NCBI GenBank assembly: GCA_026745465.1
Contig: JACYXH010000091.1
Coordinates: 1,208,501 to 1,272,500 of the forward strand
Length of the DNA: 64,000 nt
Reading direction: 5' to 3'
DNA from: Lota lota
Taxonomy: Eukaryota; Chordata; Actinopteri; Gadiformes; Lotidae
A program made the translations under genes and the position numbers. The notes under the pieces are model-generated. The model saw only the letters and a program-made list of their open reading frames with translations, was not told the DNA's origin and did not search any database. Shown here piece by piece: positions 32,735-63,212 of the stretch; positions within the stretch are counted from its first letter, which is position 1; each line of letters starts with the position of its first letter.

Positions 32735-34603
32735 TATGTCACATGAGGCCTGTTCTTTGTGGTGACCTGTCCCTATCATTGCACCAATCACTGCAATGAT
32801 GCAGCCATGACAACAACATGGGATAGGAATAGGAAGTGAAAGGCGTGCAGGTGGATTCACATGTCTTCAGACTCATTAGCATGGCCGTATTTCCTGAAGG
32901 TTTGCCATGTAGCCTAATGTCACACAATGTTCACACTTGTGCATAAAGAATGCATTGATAGTGATCAGTATACTGAAAATGACAATAATTTTCTTGTCTA
33001 GTTGACGGGTATGGAGTCTGACACTAGAACCTTTTCCCCATTTACCACCAATATGAAACAGCCCTGCTAGAGCCAAGATTTTAGAAAGTTTTTTCGATGT
33101 AGTATTTTAGCATTGTTTAGTATTGTTGGGCAATTAGGAAAATAGGTTTTGTGTGATCCACACTTCCCACTCAGCTTTCCTTCTATAAATAATACAATGA
33201 AAGTCCTATCAAGGAATACTTCACTGAATAATGTGAATGTTATTTTTAAACTATGTGATTTGGAATGAGATGAGAGTTGATGTTGAGAAACATAGGCAAC
33301 AGAAGTAATTTTATCCATGCTTTGTTTTTAATCACTTCATAGAAAAAGTATTTTAGATTTCATTTTAAACACAATATACAATATAATACCATACATTGTG
33401 TGAAACATTTAATTATCTGCCGGCAACAAACGACAGACTTTAACATAATATAGATAATTAAAAAAAAATCCCATCTCTCATGCAGATAGTGCTAAATCTG
33501 GTTAACCATTTTGGACACCACTTGGACCAAAGAAAGCTTGAACATAGATTAACAATGGTAATACTGACAGAATTTGAATTTCAAAACTGCTAACAAGTTT
33601 GGTCAGAAAGAGTTCACACATTAGCAAAAATCAATTACATAATCACGTCTCGATAATTCGAACCGGTTCACGTTGGTGCACGGGGGTGAATTGTAGCATG
33701 CTACCAACCTCCCCTTGTGGTATCTACTTTTACATCAAGTGCGTTATGTGTAAAAGAAGACAAATGTTTTGTGTTTGACAGTCGAACCATATCTGAGCCT
33801 CCTATATCAGCAATCTGCATTCAAAATGCTGGATGGACAAGCTTAGGTTGTGACAAACTGCAGAGAGAGAAAAAGCTATTCATGTATTTTGATACCAAGC
33901 ATGGACTAAGATTATTTTCCTCTTACCTAGCTTTCGAGGATCCTATTTCCAAGCCCAAGCAGTATAACATGTCCTCTATGGAGCATTTGGGTAACCTAAG
34001 TTCTGCTGTCAAATGAAAACCTAGTACGTAGCAAAAAATATAACGACATTATTATTTTGTTAACAAAAACAACTGAATGGTTATGATGCATCTAATGCAA
34101 TTCAAGAATAACATTTTCTTTGTTTTGGAAAATTGACAGAATCTGCATTTACATTGTCTACATTGAAGAATCATATTAACTTGTGTTAAAACTTTGGTTG
34201 AAAGAAAAAAATGTAAATGGTTACAAGGTTCTCATGTGACAGCAACAGTGTCTGTTTAGCTGCTGCACTGCTGGGCACTCAAAACATTGTGCGAATATAT
34301 ATATACTTATATATAAATATTTATATATCAAAAACAATATGTAGTACAGAATATAAAAGGACTCCAATCCAGAGTCTTCTACACATTAGACACCACCACT
34401 TCCAGGTAATGCAAGTGCATATAAATTAAAATAGATTTTACACTGAACCAGTATTTCTTATGTACAAGCTTTGAAGTGTAGAATAAATACACACTGTTAT
34501 AAACAGCAAGAAAGACCAACTTGAGCTCCTAGCGACAAACAGTAGAGACAAACGAGTTGCGTGATAGGGTAAGGCCTGATGACATAGACTAGAGTGCTCT
34601 CTC

Positions 34604-34608
<5 letters not shown>

Positions 34609-34688
<80 letters not shown>
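34609..34688. repeat. (CA)n microsatellite
   Basis: About 39 CA units, intergenic. Confidence 0.96.
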
Positions 34689-34689
<1 letters not shown>

Positions 34690-35754
34690 CTCCAACATCA
34701 CATGTCCACGCATACACAATTACAGGTACAAAGAAAGAGATGCACTCACAATTGTTCACACATGTTGCATGCTGGGATGTGGTTGGACAAAAGGTGAATG
34801 AAGTGATGGTGGAATTCAGATGCAAAAGGACCCGTCCATGAAAACCAGTCATTGAGGCCAATGGCAGAGGCAGTAGTCATAGCAACTACTGGGCCGGAAC
34901 GAATCAAATCTAGGGGTAGATGTAAGGACTTTCATTTTGGTTTTAAAATCTAGCCTGTAATTCTTTTCCTTCTCCTCTCCCAATCTGATGGCCCAATCTA
35001 GCGATTCTCTCCGTGCCAAAAAACCCACCAACCCCCCGTCCTAGAAATGCACGAGAAAAAAAAACAATAGTCCAATGACGTCAATGAGCAGAAGCAGCAC
35101 ATTAGGGGCTGGGAATTTGTTTTTTGAGAAATAAATAGCTGGCCTGATTGTTTTGGGGTCACATCCCCCGAGTCTGAGAGGGTTTATAAACGGCGGTGAA
35201 TAATGGCACTGATGAAGGCGTGAGACTAGCCTTCAGGCGAGCAGCTGTAGGAACACCTTCATCATGTGCTCGGACCCTGATTGCTCCCTACACCACAACG
35301 GCATGGGGTCGGAGCCCAATGCACACTACAGGATTATTAAGACCACGGCATGCCTTTGGGAGGGCTACGAATAGACTCACAATAGACTCACAAAGGCCAT
35401 TATACATCAACTGCTGCTATTTCTGCTCACTGCACCGGCAAAGTGCAGAGGTCCCGTTCTGGCGGTGCGCTGCGAAGAGCTTGGTGGATTTGAAGTTAAC
35501 GGACCAAAATGAACGGCGCAAAGGACATCTGAAAGAGTTATGTTTGGTTATAACAAGTGACTAGGAGTACATAGAGGACAAGAAATCAAAAAAGGAAACA
35601 GAAATGGCAGGTGGTGTCATTTAGAGTGACTAACATTCATTTAATTTGACAGTTCTTTTAGAAATCATCATGGATGTGAATATTGAATATGACCTATTAA
35701 CATTCATTATGACCTAACACACACATTTATACATACACACACATATACATTTGT

Positions 35755-35768
35755 ATGTGTGTGTGTCT

Positions 35769-35832
<64 letters not shown>

Positions 35833-35844
35833 GTGTGTGTGTGT
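35755..35844. repeat. (TG)n microsatellite
   Basis: About 44 TG units with a few interruptions, roughly 800 bp beyond the pde4b stop codon. Confidence 0.95.
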
Positions 35845-36379
35845 TGATAGGTCATGGTGAATGATTGGATGGAAATTGGGTGAGTGTTATGGTTTTGATT
35901 TTCCTGTTTGGATGAGTTTGTCCAAGAATCGTTTGTCAAAGTTTGTTTTGGATTTATCTATTGCCCAATACATGGAAGACTGCACTCCTTTTCTGAGACA
36001 CAAAAAAGGATTTGCTCTTTCAGATATATTTCACAGACATACTAGAGTGTTCAATAAATAAATAAAAACTATTAAAAAGACAATAGTAAAAAAGGCACAC
36101 AAAAGTCCTCTGACAAATGGTACAGGAAAAAAGTAAACACTTTCTCTATCCAAATGTGCCCCCTCAGTAGATCGTAACTCTATGCTACTTCTAAAACACA
36201 TTGTGTCTGTAAAAAAAGAAAAAAGTCTTAAGGTACAAAATCTCTCAGTAGTGTCAGTGTCCATTTTCAGGCCAGTCCTGAACATTTAAAGCAACTGTCT
36301 TCAAAACTGGCCACAAGTAACGTCAGTTCCTTCCTCCTTTGCATTTAACTGTCCGAAAGTTCGGAAATTGTTCGCAGCA

Positions 36380-36666
36380 TTTATTTTCCTGAGAACTCTG
36401 TAGCCACTTCTCATTAAACCGCCCCTTGCTCTCTATCTATCTCTCTCTCTCCATCCCTCTCTCTCTCCATCTCTGGCTCTGTACGCCCAAGTGCAAGACG
36501 CCCTACTCGATGCGGGACCATAAACTGAGCCTCTGCTTCATTCAGTGGGCTCGGTACAAAGCACAGCTGCAAGAGGATGTCCCCTTTTTATTTTCCTTCA
36601 AAAACTATTAATTTAAAACCTTTTCAACCGCCAACATGAGCTGAAACCGTTACCCCCGCCTCCCCA
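36380..36666 (-). terminator. pde4b: pde4b 3'UTR with candidate poly(A) signals
   Basis: Downstream of the TAG, AATAAA occurs on the minus strand at 36587-36592 (75 nt after the stop) and again at 36380-36385. Either may end the transcript; the first would give an unusually short 3'UTR. Longer 3'UTRs running to lower coordinates cannot be excluded. Confidence 0.45.
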
Positions 36667-55862
<19,196 letters not shown>

Positions 55863-56458
55863 CTGTCAAGCAGAGACACGCTGTCAGAACAACACACACC
55901 GGATGACAGGTCACAGCTTGGTTATGAGCAGAGCGAGTTTGATAGAAACGAGTTAGAGAAGAATACATTTGGCAATAGAGTACAATGAGAAGAAGTTAGT
56001 GTTACCGATACCAAATATGCATTGCCGGACCAGACCAGATCAGCTTATTAGTGTGTTTGTGTGTGTGTGGGATCTATGGAGCTGGCGAAGAATGAGCTGA
56101 AGAGCACACACACACACCCCACACACACATTTACTGGATTAGAATTAGATGATATTTACTGGGGGTGAAGGAAGATAAAACAATATAAGGCTCAAAGATA
56201 AGACTACCTGAACCTTGAGAGTGACATAGTTAGAACATTTGACTAAAATATTGTTTAAAATAACCTGCACTAAAGGCATGTCAGAGAATATATGTCATTG
56301 ATATTAACATTAATAAAAAACCAAAGCAAAATATACCTTATTGAAGATAATATACTTATATAATCATTATATAATGCTGCGTGGTAGGTGAGAGTAGTAT
56401 GTAGTGTGTCCAAAATCATATTTCCACACATAGTATGCAATAAAACATATACTAAATT

Positions 56459-56460
<2 letters not shown>

Positions 56461-56534
<74 letters not shown>

Positions 56535-56785
56535 TACATACATACATACATACATACATACATACATACACACACACATATATATACATATACATACATA
56601 CACACATATATACATATATATATAGTACATACATATATATACACATATATATACATATACATATACATACAGTATATATACATATATATATACATATATA
56701 CATATATATACCATTTACATATATATACATACATATATATACATACTATATACATACATACGTATATACATACATACATACAAAG
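56461..56785. repeat. (TA)n/(CATA)n microsatellite, about 325 bp
   Basis: A run of TA about 30 units long passes into CATA, CACA and TATACATA mixtures. Long tyrosine/isoleucine frames over it are not genes. Confidence 0.95.
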
Positions 56786-56998
56786 CATGTATATATTACA
56801 AAACAGCAATGTTTTTATTATAATTATAGCGTGTTGTCACAAATTACGGCCGTCAAGTTAAATTCTGCAACACTGTTGGTATGTCCATCAAAATGCAGAC
56901 TTTTGGCTCACATACTGATAGTATGCCAGAACAGAACAGTTCAGTTCTGCACAATGTAGTATGTAGTATATAGTACACTACAGATGCAGCCCAAGTCT

Positions 56999-57582
56999 TT
57001 AAAGGGAGTGTGAACCCAAAATAGTATTTTTTGGGTTTAAAATGCGGTTGTGTGGATGTTTTTGCCAGTCTCTGCCAACATTCCACTCCAAACGAACGCA
57101 GCATTGCGCAGCGCGGAATTCTTTTCCTGACGTCGAAGTGCCTTTTAGTATACTCTTCGACGTCATGACAAAGGGACAATGGTGGCGAGGTGTGTGTGGA
57201 GCTTTGTCTGGGCAGCGATTGATGTTGATTGCAGCGTTCCGAGAGAGGGTTAAGCTTCTCTGACCCTAATAGTATAACGCCATGGTGCGTGTTTGTGGAT
57301 GTGTGGATTTGTGAAGCTCCGTACGGGCAGCGGTTGATTTTGATGTTTGAGAGAGGGTTCTAGTGTAACGCCACTATACGCCAAATTAAATTTACAACAT
57401 CGATGATTACAACGCTCCTACACAACAACAGTACTTTAAAAAGTATCAGGTAATAGGTAATAGATCGTAGCCAAGGAAATAACACATCCTCCCTTCTTCC
57501 TAGAACTATTAGCCCAAATCGCATTTCTTTGTATCTCAGTGTTCGAATTGGAGCTAAAACAGGGGGTTCACTTACTCTTTAA
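56999..57582. mobile_element. MITE with TTAA ends (about 584 bp)
   Basis: The left end TTAAAGGGAGTGTGAACCC pairs with the right end, whose reverse complement is TTAAAGAGTAAGTGAACCC (15 of 19 identical). Both lie on TTAA. The start resembles an abundant fish repeat beginning TTAAAGGGATAGTTCACCC, known to me from zebrafish. It lies in the upstream pde4b intron. Confidence 0.65.
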
Positions 57583-57600
57583 CACACAATGGCCATCTAT

Positions 57601-57698
57601 GGGCCTTATTCAGAGTGGCCATCTTTGTTGTAAACACTAGCTGGGTGGGGGAACCGAATGCTTTTGGAACCTAGATGGCAGCTCATTGAATAAGGCCC
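57601..57698. mobile_element. Short MITE with GGGCCTTATTCA inverted ends (98 bp)
   Basis: Starts GGGCCTTATTCA and ends TGAATAAGGCCC, a perfect 12-bp terminal inverted repeat. Weaker pairing (GGCCATCT / AGATGGC) continues inward. It lies 18 bp from the preceding TTAA element. Confidence 0.65.
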
Positions 57699-58112
57699 AG
57701 AGATATATAAATGCTTTGATATACTTTTCAAACTAAATGAACACAGGTTACTGTGTCTTTTTGCCGTCAGTCGTCTTTGTGGCTCGTAATTTATCTTGAA
57801 CCAATTGCCTCTCATTAAACTGCTGCTTTAGCACAGACCTTTGGAATGTACTTTTATGGGACTTCAATAGACACATGTTCACGAGAATTTAGTCTTCATG
57901 TGTTTTCTGGCTTTGTGACGTCAACTTATTACTTCAGTGAAACACATGGAGTTGTTAACAGGGTCAGTTTTAGTAAGTCTTCTGAAGTGAAATTAGCAAA
58001 AACACCAGCTTCTCAGAGCATTCGTTATTTTTTTAACACCTACCACACGTCTATAATTCAAGGTTGAAATTGAGTCAGAGTGCGTGTCTGTGCATGTCTG
58101 GTGCACAGACAG

Positions 58113-58149
<37 letters not shown>

Positions 58150-59596
58150 CTGGCCCCTGTGGGTTGTGTGTACTGGCGGTCTCCTAGCTGCCGAGCACAA
58201 CACTGCGGGCAGGGTGTGCGCGGATGCGACCTTAGCGCGGCCGCGTAGAATGTTGTCCTTCGCTCTGAAATTCAGCCCCATCAAAGACGGCAGCAGCTCC
58301 TCTTTGCTCTCTCAAACACCAGAGGACCCTGGAGGACCCCCGCCACACAGACAGGCGTAGAAGAAGAACGAAAGAGCATGTGATTGTTGGTATTTCTATA
58401 AGGCCACATAAGTGTAGTGTAGCTAGTTTGTGTTAGGACCCCATGTAATATTCAAAATGGGTTCCACTCTTTCTTATTAAAATATAACAAAAAGCATGAA
58501 CAAGATTGCAGTAGATGGATGGTCATCCCGGTTTGTCATTTTTATTTACACATCCAAATTTGGTCATGATCAGGAAACTGGTCTAGCCTCAGGACCCACA
58601 TGTGTCATTAGTCATTAAGTCATGACACAAAAACAGAAAATGTATTTACCAATATTGCCGTAATCAATGATGCCTTCATGTAAAACTTGAAAACTTGGAG
58701 CCAACAAAAATCTGCAACAATTGGGACTAAACTTAATGCAATAGTAAGCCATTGAAACATTATTTAGCATTGAAACCCATCCATTGTGTCTCCAGCCCAT
58801 TCTGGAGACACAACGAAAGGTCACGTCACCTGCATACGTTTCCACTGCATTTCAAAGGCACGTCATAACCAGGACATCAAACATGAATGGCATACCGCCG
58901 GCAATGACACAACACAATATATCGCTGATGATGGAACACGCCTCCAGAGTTGTGAAAGAGGTAAACTCCTGAGTGTTGGCGGGGGTGGGAGCGGAGATGA
59001 GGCGTCTGAATGAGCTGAGGGGAGTTGTCGTTGGTAAGCGGGGGGTGAAATGACGTAGGAGATTTTCATTTTGCGGTTGTATCTCCTATCAGTGTTTGGC
59101 AACGATAAATGGGATGGGATTTCGACAGCAAGTTCCAGAAAAATGGTTTTTGTTTCTTGAAAATGAAAGAAAGAATGAGAGACACAAAAAACTCACAGCT
59201 GGGGATTTCCATCATACCCCACGGACTGATCACACATGCACACACACACCAATATACATACCCCCACACGTAAATACACTGATATACATATGCATCCCCA
59301 TTTCTGAAGATGCAAACCAGTAATTTCCTAGTGAGGGTGGTAGCTCCTACAGTCTACAGAGAGCGAGAGTTTCTTATCCCCACTCCCCCTCTCCATCTCT
59401 CTATCATCAAGGGAGATTGACATAGAATGCGACCAAGACGCATTTCTGTCGGCTTTAAAGTGCGAACACCCACCCACAGACAGACACAGACTTTATAAGT
59501 GGTGTGTACTATAGTGTATTCTATCAGGTCATCGGAGGACATGTGCGTGTTTGTCAGACAAAAAGAAAATGGACTATGGAGATTACTTGTATGTTT

Positions 59597-59639
<43 letters not shown>

Positions 59640-59756
59640 GTGTGTAAAGCAGCTGTATATATCATCCCCTCATGGGGAAGCAGTCCGTTTCCTACATGAG
59701 CAGCACATGTATGTGAGAATAGGACACGATTCGCAAAGTTTTCGATGGGTATAAGT

Positions 59757-60035
59757 GGACAGACTGACAGACAGACAGGTAGACAGACAGATAGACAGGT
59801 AGAAAGACAGGCAGACAGACAGTTAGACAGAAAGACAGGTAGGTAGACAGACAGAATGGTAGACAGACAGACAGACAGATAGACAGACAGACGGACATAC
59901 AGGTAGACAGACAGACAGACAGGTAGAAAGACAGGCAGACAGAAAGTTAGACAGAAAGACAGGTAGGTAAACAGACAGAATGGTAGACAGACAGATAGAC
60001 AGATAGACAGACAGACGGACATACAGGTAGACAGG

Positions 60036-60093
<58 letters not shown>

Positions 60094-60124
60094 GGTAGAC
60101 AGACTGACTGACAGACAGACAGAC
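59757..60124. repeat. (CAGA)n tetranucleotide array with GGTAGACAG variants
   Basis: About 370 bp of GACA/CAGA units interrupted by GGTAGACAG, AAAGACAGG and CGGACATACAGG variants. A block of roughly 120 bp recurs, so the array has a higher-order pattern. The apparent 263-residue CLSVCLS frame is an artefact of the repeat. Confidence 0.93.
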
Positions 60125-60474
60125 ATGACGTGACATGTCTGACATCTTTTTGTTTTTACTTTTATTATTTTGTTCTGGATCTAACTACAGCACTCACCCC
60201 TCCCTCCTTCATTTAACCAACTGCATTCGGCCAAATGCAAAGGGCGATTGGGCTTTGCGGGCGTGGTGAAAGCTTTCTCAGCAGACCCATACGACAGACA
60301 CCACACCATAAACAATGACGCGGGGAGAAGCGCGGCACGGCCAAGCCACTCGGCCCGGTGGCGGGGTGGTGGTGTTTAGGCATCTGGCAGTCTGTTTCCA
60401 GGAACAGAAGGAGATAGAGGGTACCAGATTGAAACCCTGAACCCTCTCAAAGTCGACAAAAGCGACAGTCGGAA

Positions 60475-60476
<2 letters not shown>

Positions 60477-60554
<78 letters not shown>
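60477..60554. repeat. (GA)n microsatellite, about 38 units
   Basis: Pure GA run in the region upstream of the 113-nt pde4b exon. Confidence 0.97.
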
Positions 60555-60557
<3 letters not shown>

Positions 60558-61037
60558 ATATGGAGGGTGCTCAGCCCATAACATTACCCAGTTGGTTCCT
60601 AAAGGAGGTTTTAGTTGCAATATGTCCAATATGCAACCCCCTCACAGAATGATTAAGTAAAGTAGGAGGAGGCATTAGAGGCATATATTTAATACATATT
60701 TCATTTTTTCATCATCCAGGTTCAGGAAATGGTATCATGATAAATATTGACATGTCTTTTCGCCATGCGAGTGACGGTTAAGTCTTCTCAGCCAGCCTGT
60801 GAGTGGAGAGCAGGAGGGCTATACACAGGACTGGGGAGGGAGTGAACGACGCGCATCTCATCACATACATGTTAAAACTGGGCAAACCCCGGACCCCATT
60901 ACACAAAGGACTACTTAAAAACATTTAACAAGAGATTTTCTATGTCCCCCAGGGCCCAAGTCGCACGGATACTCTAAGTGAGCATTGAGTTCAATTAAAC
61001 AGACCAATGTGTGTGTGTGTGTGTGTCTTGTTGTTTT

Positions 61038-62022
61038 GGGGTGGTGTGAACGCTCATTCAAACTTTGGTACGTACCAAAAGATTTTAACTCTGGTCTGGT
61101 CTGCTTGAAAACGGGTGTCTCAGTCCACTTCTAGTGCACTCTGGTTCAGTTCGGTTCTAGTGCACTCTGGTTCAGTTCGCTTCTAGTGCACTCTGGTTCA
61201 GTTCGGTTCTAGTGCACTCTGGTTCAGTTCGCTTCTAGTGCACTCTGGTTCAGTTCGCTTCTAGTGCACTCTGGTTCAGTTCGGTTCTAGTGCACTCTGG
61301 TTCAGTTCGGTTCTAGTGCACTCTGGTTCAGTTCGCTTCTAGTGCACTCTGGTTCAGTTCGCTTCTAGTGCACTCTGGTTCAGTTCGGTTCTAGTGCACT
61401 CTGGTTCAGTTCGCTTCTAGTGCACTCTGGTTCAGTTCGCTTCTAGTGCACTCTGGTTCAGCCCGCTTTAGGTGTGAATGTGATCAGACCCAACTATAGG
61501 AACCAAATGCATTGTGGGTTGAATGTACACTTTTGCAGCGAACTGGAAATAATGAAAACTATTCAGCCAGCTGTGTGTGAACTTTTCCTAGATCAAAATG
61601 CATCATTGTCAGACCTGGAGACTCAAGAGGTGAAAGCACTCATCGAAATATGGTTGGTCGACAACATTAACCAATTTTGTGGTCACTCACAAAACACTGA
61701 CGTTTTTAAATGAGTTAGTGATTGAATTATGGAAATTTAGTTATTTTCAATTGGTAGGAAAACCAAAGCAAAATAAAAAAATCCAAGACGGCACAAAGTT
61801 TCTCCATTATTATTGTCTGCCTCAAGGAAGCTTTTTGAGTTTCCCTTAGATTCTCTGTCCAATAGCAAACGAGCCATTGATTAGCGTGACATATGTTTAC
61901 ATTGTTTGGTTCACTTGACAAAGTCCAGTGAGAATGCTAACCAAACCAAACGAAAATGCAACAAAGTATTGACTTCAACAATGAATTGGACCTAGTCTAT
62001 CAAACTAGGTGTGAAAGCACCC
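61038..62022 (+). mobile_element. Fragment of a PIF/Harbinger-like DNA transposon (Myb/SANT-like ORF remnant)
   Basis: The frame over about 61591-61713 reads LSDLETQEVKALIEIWLVDN then INQFCGHSQNTDVFK and stops. EVKALIEIW..(D/E)NIQ...NxxVF is the signature of the Myb/SANT-like DNA-binding protein encoded by Harbinger elements and its domesticated relatives. The ends GGGGTGGTGTGAACGCT and AGGTGTGAAAGCACCC may be degraded inverted repeats (about 10 of 16), but no clean target duplication was seen. A 26-bp minisatellite has expanded inside. No transposase frame remains. Confidence 0.4.
61128..61466. repeat. 26-bp minisatellite, 13 copies (TTCTAGTGCACTCTGGTTCA)
   Basis: Thirteen near-identical units of TTCTAGTGCACTCTGGTTCA plus GTTCG(C/G). 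The only regular variation is the last base (GTTCGC or GTTCGG). The array sits inside a transposon-like segment (61038-62022) and lies in the upstream intron or flank of pde4b. Confidence 0.95.
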
Positions 62023-62235
62023 TTATGTACAGATAGCAGCACGAGCAAAGTAGAAGGATAAAGGAATGCCTATGAGCGAAATTGATGGAAAAGGTCATGA
62101 GAATTGGAAGCCTCAAAACACCAATTTCACACACAAGTGTTATGCTAAATACATATCATCTTTTGTTTCTAACATTTTGTTCCTTCTCCGACCGGTGTCT
62201 GGTCACATGTTATGAAACTGTTGAATGACAACTAT

Positions 62236-62264
62236 GGTGCTCACAGGTCTTGCCTGTGAGCACC
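62236..62264. repeat. Perfect 12-bp hairpin with 5-nt loop
   Basis: GGTGCTCACAGG, loop TCTTG, CCTGTGAGCACC. Confidence 0.9.
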
Positions 62265-62560
62265 AACAGATAGTGAAACGGATAGTACGTTTCATTTCTG
62301 CAAGGTCCTGAACAGCCGTTCAGCCAACCCTACTATCCCTAACGGACAAGCGCAGAGCTAGTGTGATTCAGTCTCTCCATCACAATCAATTCATAGAGAC
62401 ATAGATCAATAAAAAAAAAGACAGTTCAGGCGTATACAGTGCAGACCGGGACGTCCCCACTACACAAGGTTCTGTCCATGAGCAGAGCTACGGAGTCCAT
62501 ATGTGCAGAGCTGAACAGGCCTGCTGGCAGGAGAATACTTCAGGGGAAGGGCAGCAGTCT

Positions 62561-62583
62561 CTTTTATGACCGTGCTGACGTCA
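62561..62583 (-). promoter_or_regulatory. CRE plus TATA-like box, candidate internal pde4b promoter
   Basis: The palindrome TGACGTCA (perfect CRE) lies at 62576-62583. Seven bases further in the minus-strand direction comes CATAAAAG (62561-62568). Together they would place a minus-strand start near 62535. This lies 6.7 kb upstream of the 113-nt UCR2 exon, where a short-form PDE4B2-like first exon is expected, and PDE4 internal promoters are known to be cAMP-inducible. A 24-codon ATG ORF follows at 62426-62500 (MDSVALLMDRTL...VPVC...), but no phase-1 donor was seen. Regulatory role is inferred. Confidence 0.35.
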
Positions 62584-63010
62584 ATGGCATAATTCAAATA
62601 CTTACAGAGTGCAGCTTCCAGCTTTCACTCTGTAGCGGGGCTGCAGGCAAAACCCGGCGTGGAGCCTGTTATGAGCACGGCAAATCCTACGCTGGGGAAA
62701 AACTGGAGCGGCGTTCAGTGTAACAGACGCGACTCTCGGAAACACACATGGTCTGTGTTTGCTGACTTTGTTCACAAAGGTGTCATGACAAAGCAAACTG
62801 ATGTACACTGCACTTTCAAATAAAAATAAAAATAAAACAATAATCTGCTAAATTTGACTCAAAGGCACAGTGGTAAAAGAAAACACTTCAGTAAGTGAGG
62901 AAAAAAAGAGGAGAGTTTAAGTAAAGTGTGGTTATATTTATTCTGATGAACTATTTCATTGTAGAACTTCTCCTTTTCCGGAAGCAAGTTAGACTAAAGT
63001 CATCATTCAT

Positions 63011-63212
63011 CTACTTTAACAAGGAACTACTTACTCTACAAGTTAGAGTAAATTCCTGCCACATATCATAATCTACCTTAACAAGAAACTACTTACTCTA
63101 CAAGTTAGAGTAAGTTCCTGACACATATCATTAATCTGCCTTAACAAGGAACTACTTACTCTACAAGTTAGAGTAAATTCCTGACACATTTCATTAATCT
63201 GCCTTAACAAGG
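63011..63212. repeat. 63-bp tandem repeat, about 3.2 copies, each with an internal hairpin
   Basis: Units start CTNC(T/C)TTAACAAG(G/A)AACTAC at 63011, 63073, 63136 and 63199. Each full unit contains the inverted pair TTACTCT / AGAGTAA around a 7-nt loop ACAAGTT. Confidence 0.9.

Noticed and set aside
33717-34016. Plus-strand 99-codon frame MVSTFTSSALCVKEDK...
   Set aside because: No recognisable domain and no splice or promoter context. Length is compatible with chance in AT-rich DNA.
56281-56290. Minus-strand ATG CCT TTA GTG (MPLV) resembling the PDE4A1 start
   Set aside because: Only four residues match, the donor GTTATT is weak and the phase is wrong for the 94-nt or 113-nt exon.
56270-56959. 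Tyr/Ile/Cys-rich frames of 157-179 residues
   Set aside because: Translation of the TA/CATA microsatellite on both strands.
58064-58360. Plus-strand frame with CpG-rich codons RVCADATLARPRRMLSF
   Set aside because: Includes a CA microsatellite and no recognised family. The GC-rich stretch could be regulatory, but there is no support for coding.
58615-58845. Minus-strand frame ending GIIDYGNI at GGTAAATAC as a short-form pde4b first exon
   Set aside because: Phase and donor fit the 113-nt exon, but there is no resemblance to any PDE4 N-terminus and the candidate ATG lies in another frame or far upstream.
59354-60145. 263-residue CLSVCLSV frame
   Set aside because: Entirely explained by the CAGA tetranucleotide array.
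60196-60215. ATG AAG GAG GGA GGG before GTGAGTG on the minus strand, reminiscent of the MKE start of PDE4B2/PDE4D1
   Set aside because: Only five codons before the donor, the wrong phase, and PDE4 short-form exons are much longer. Probably chance.
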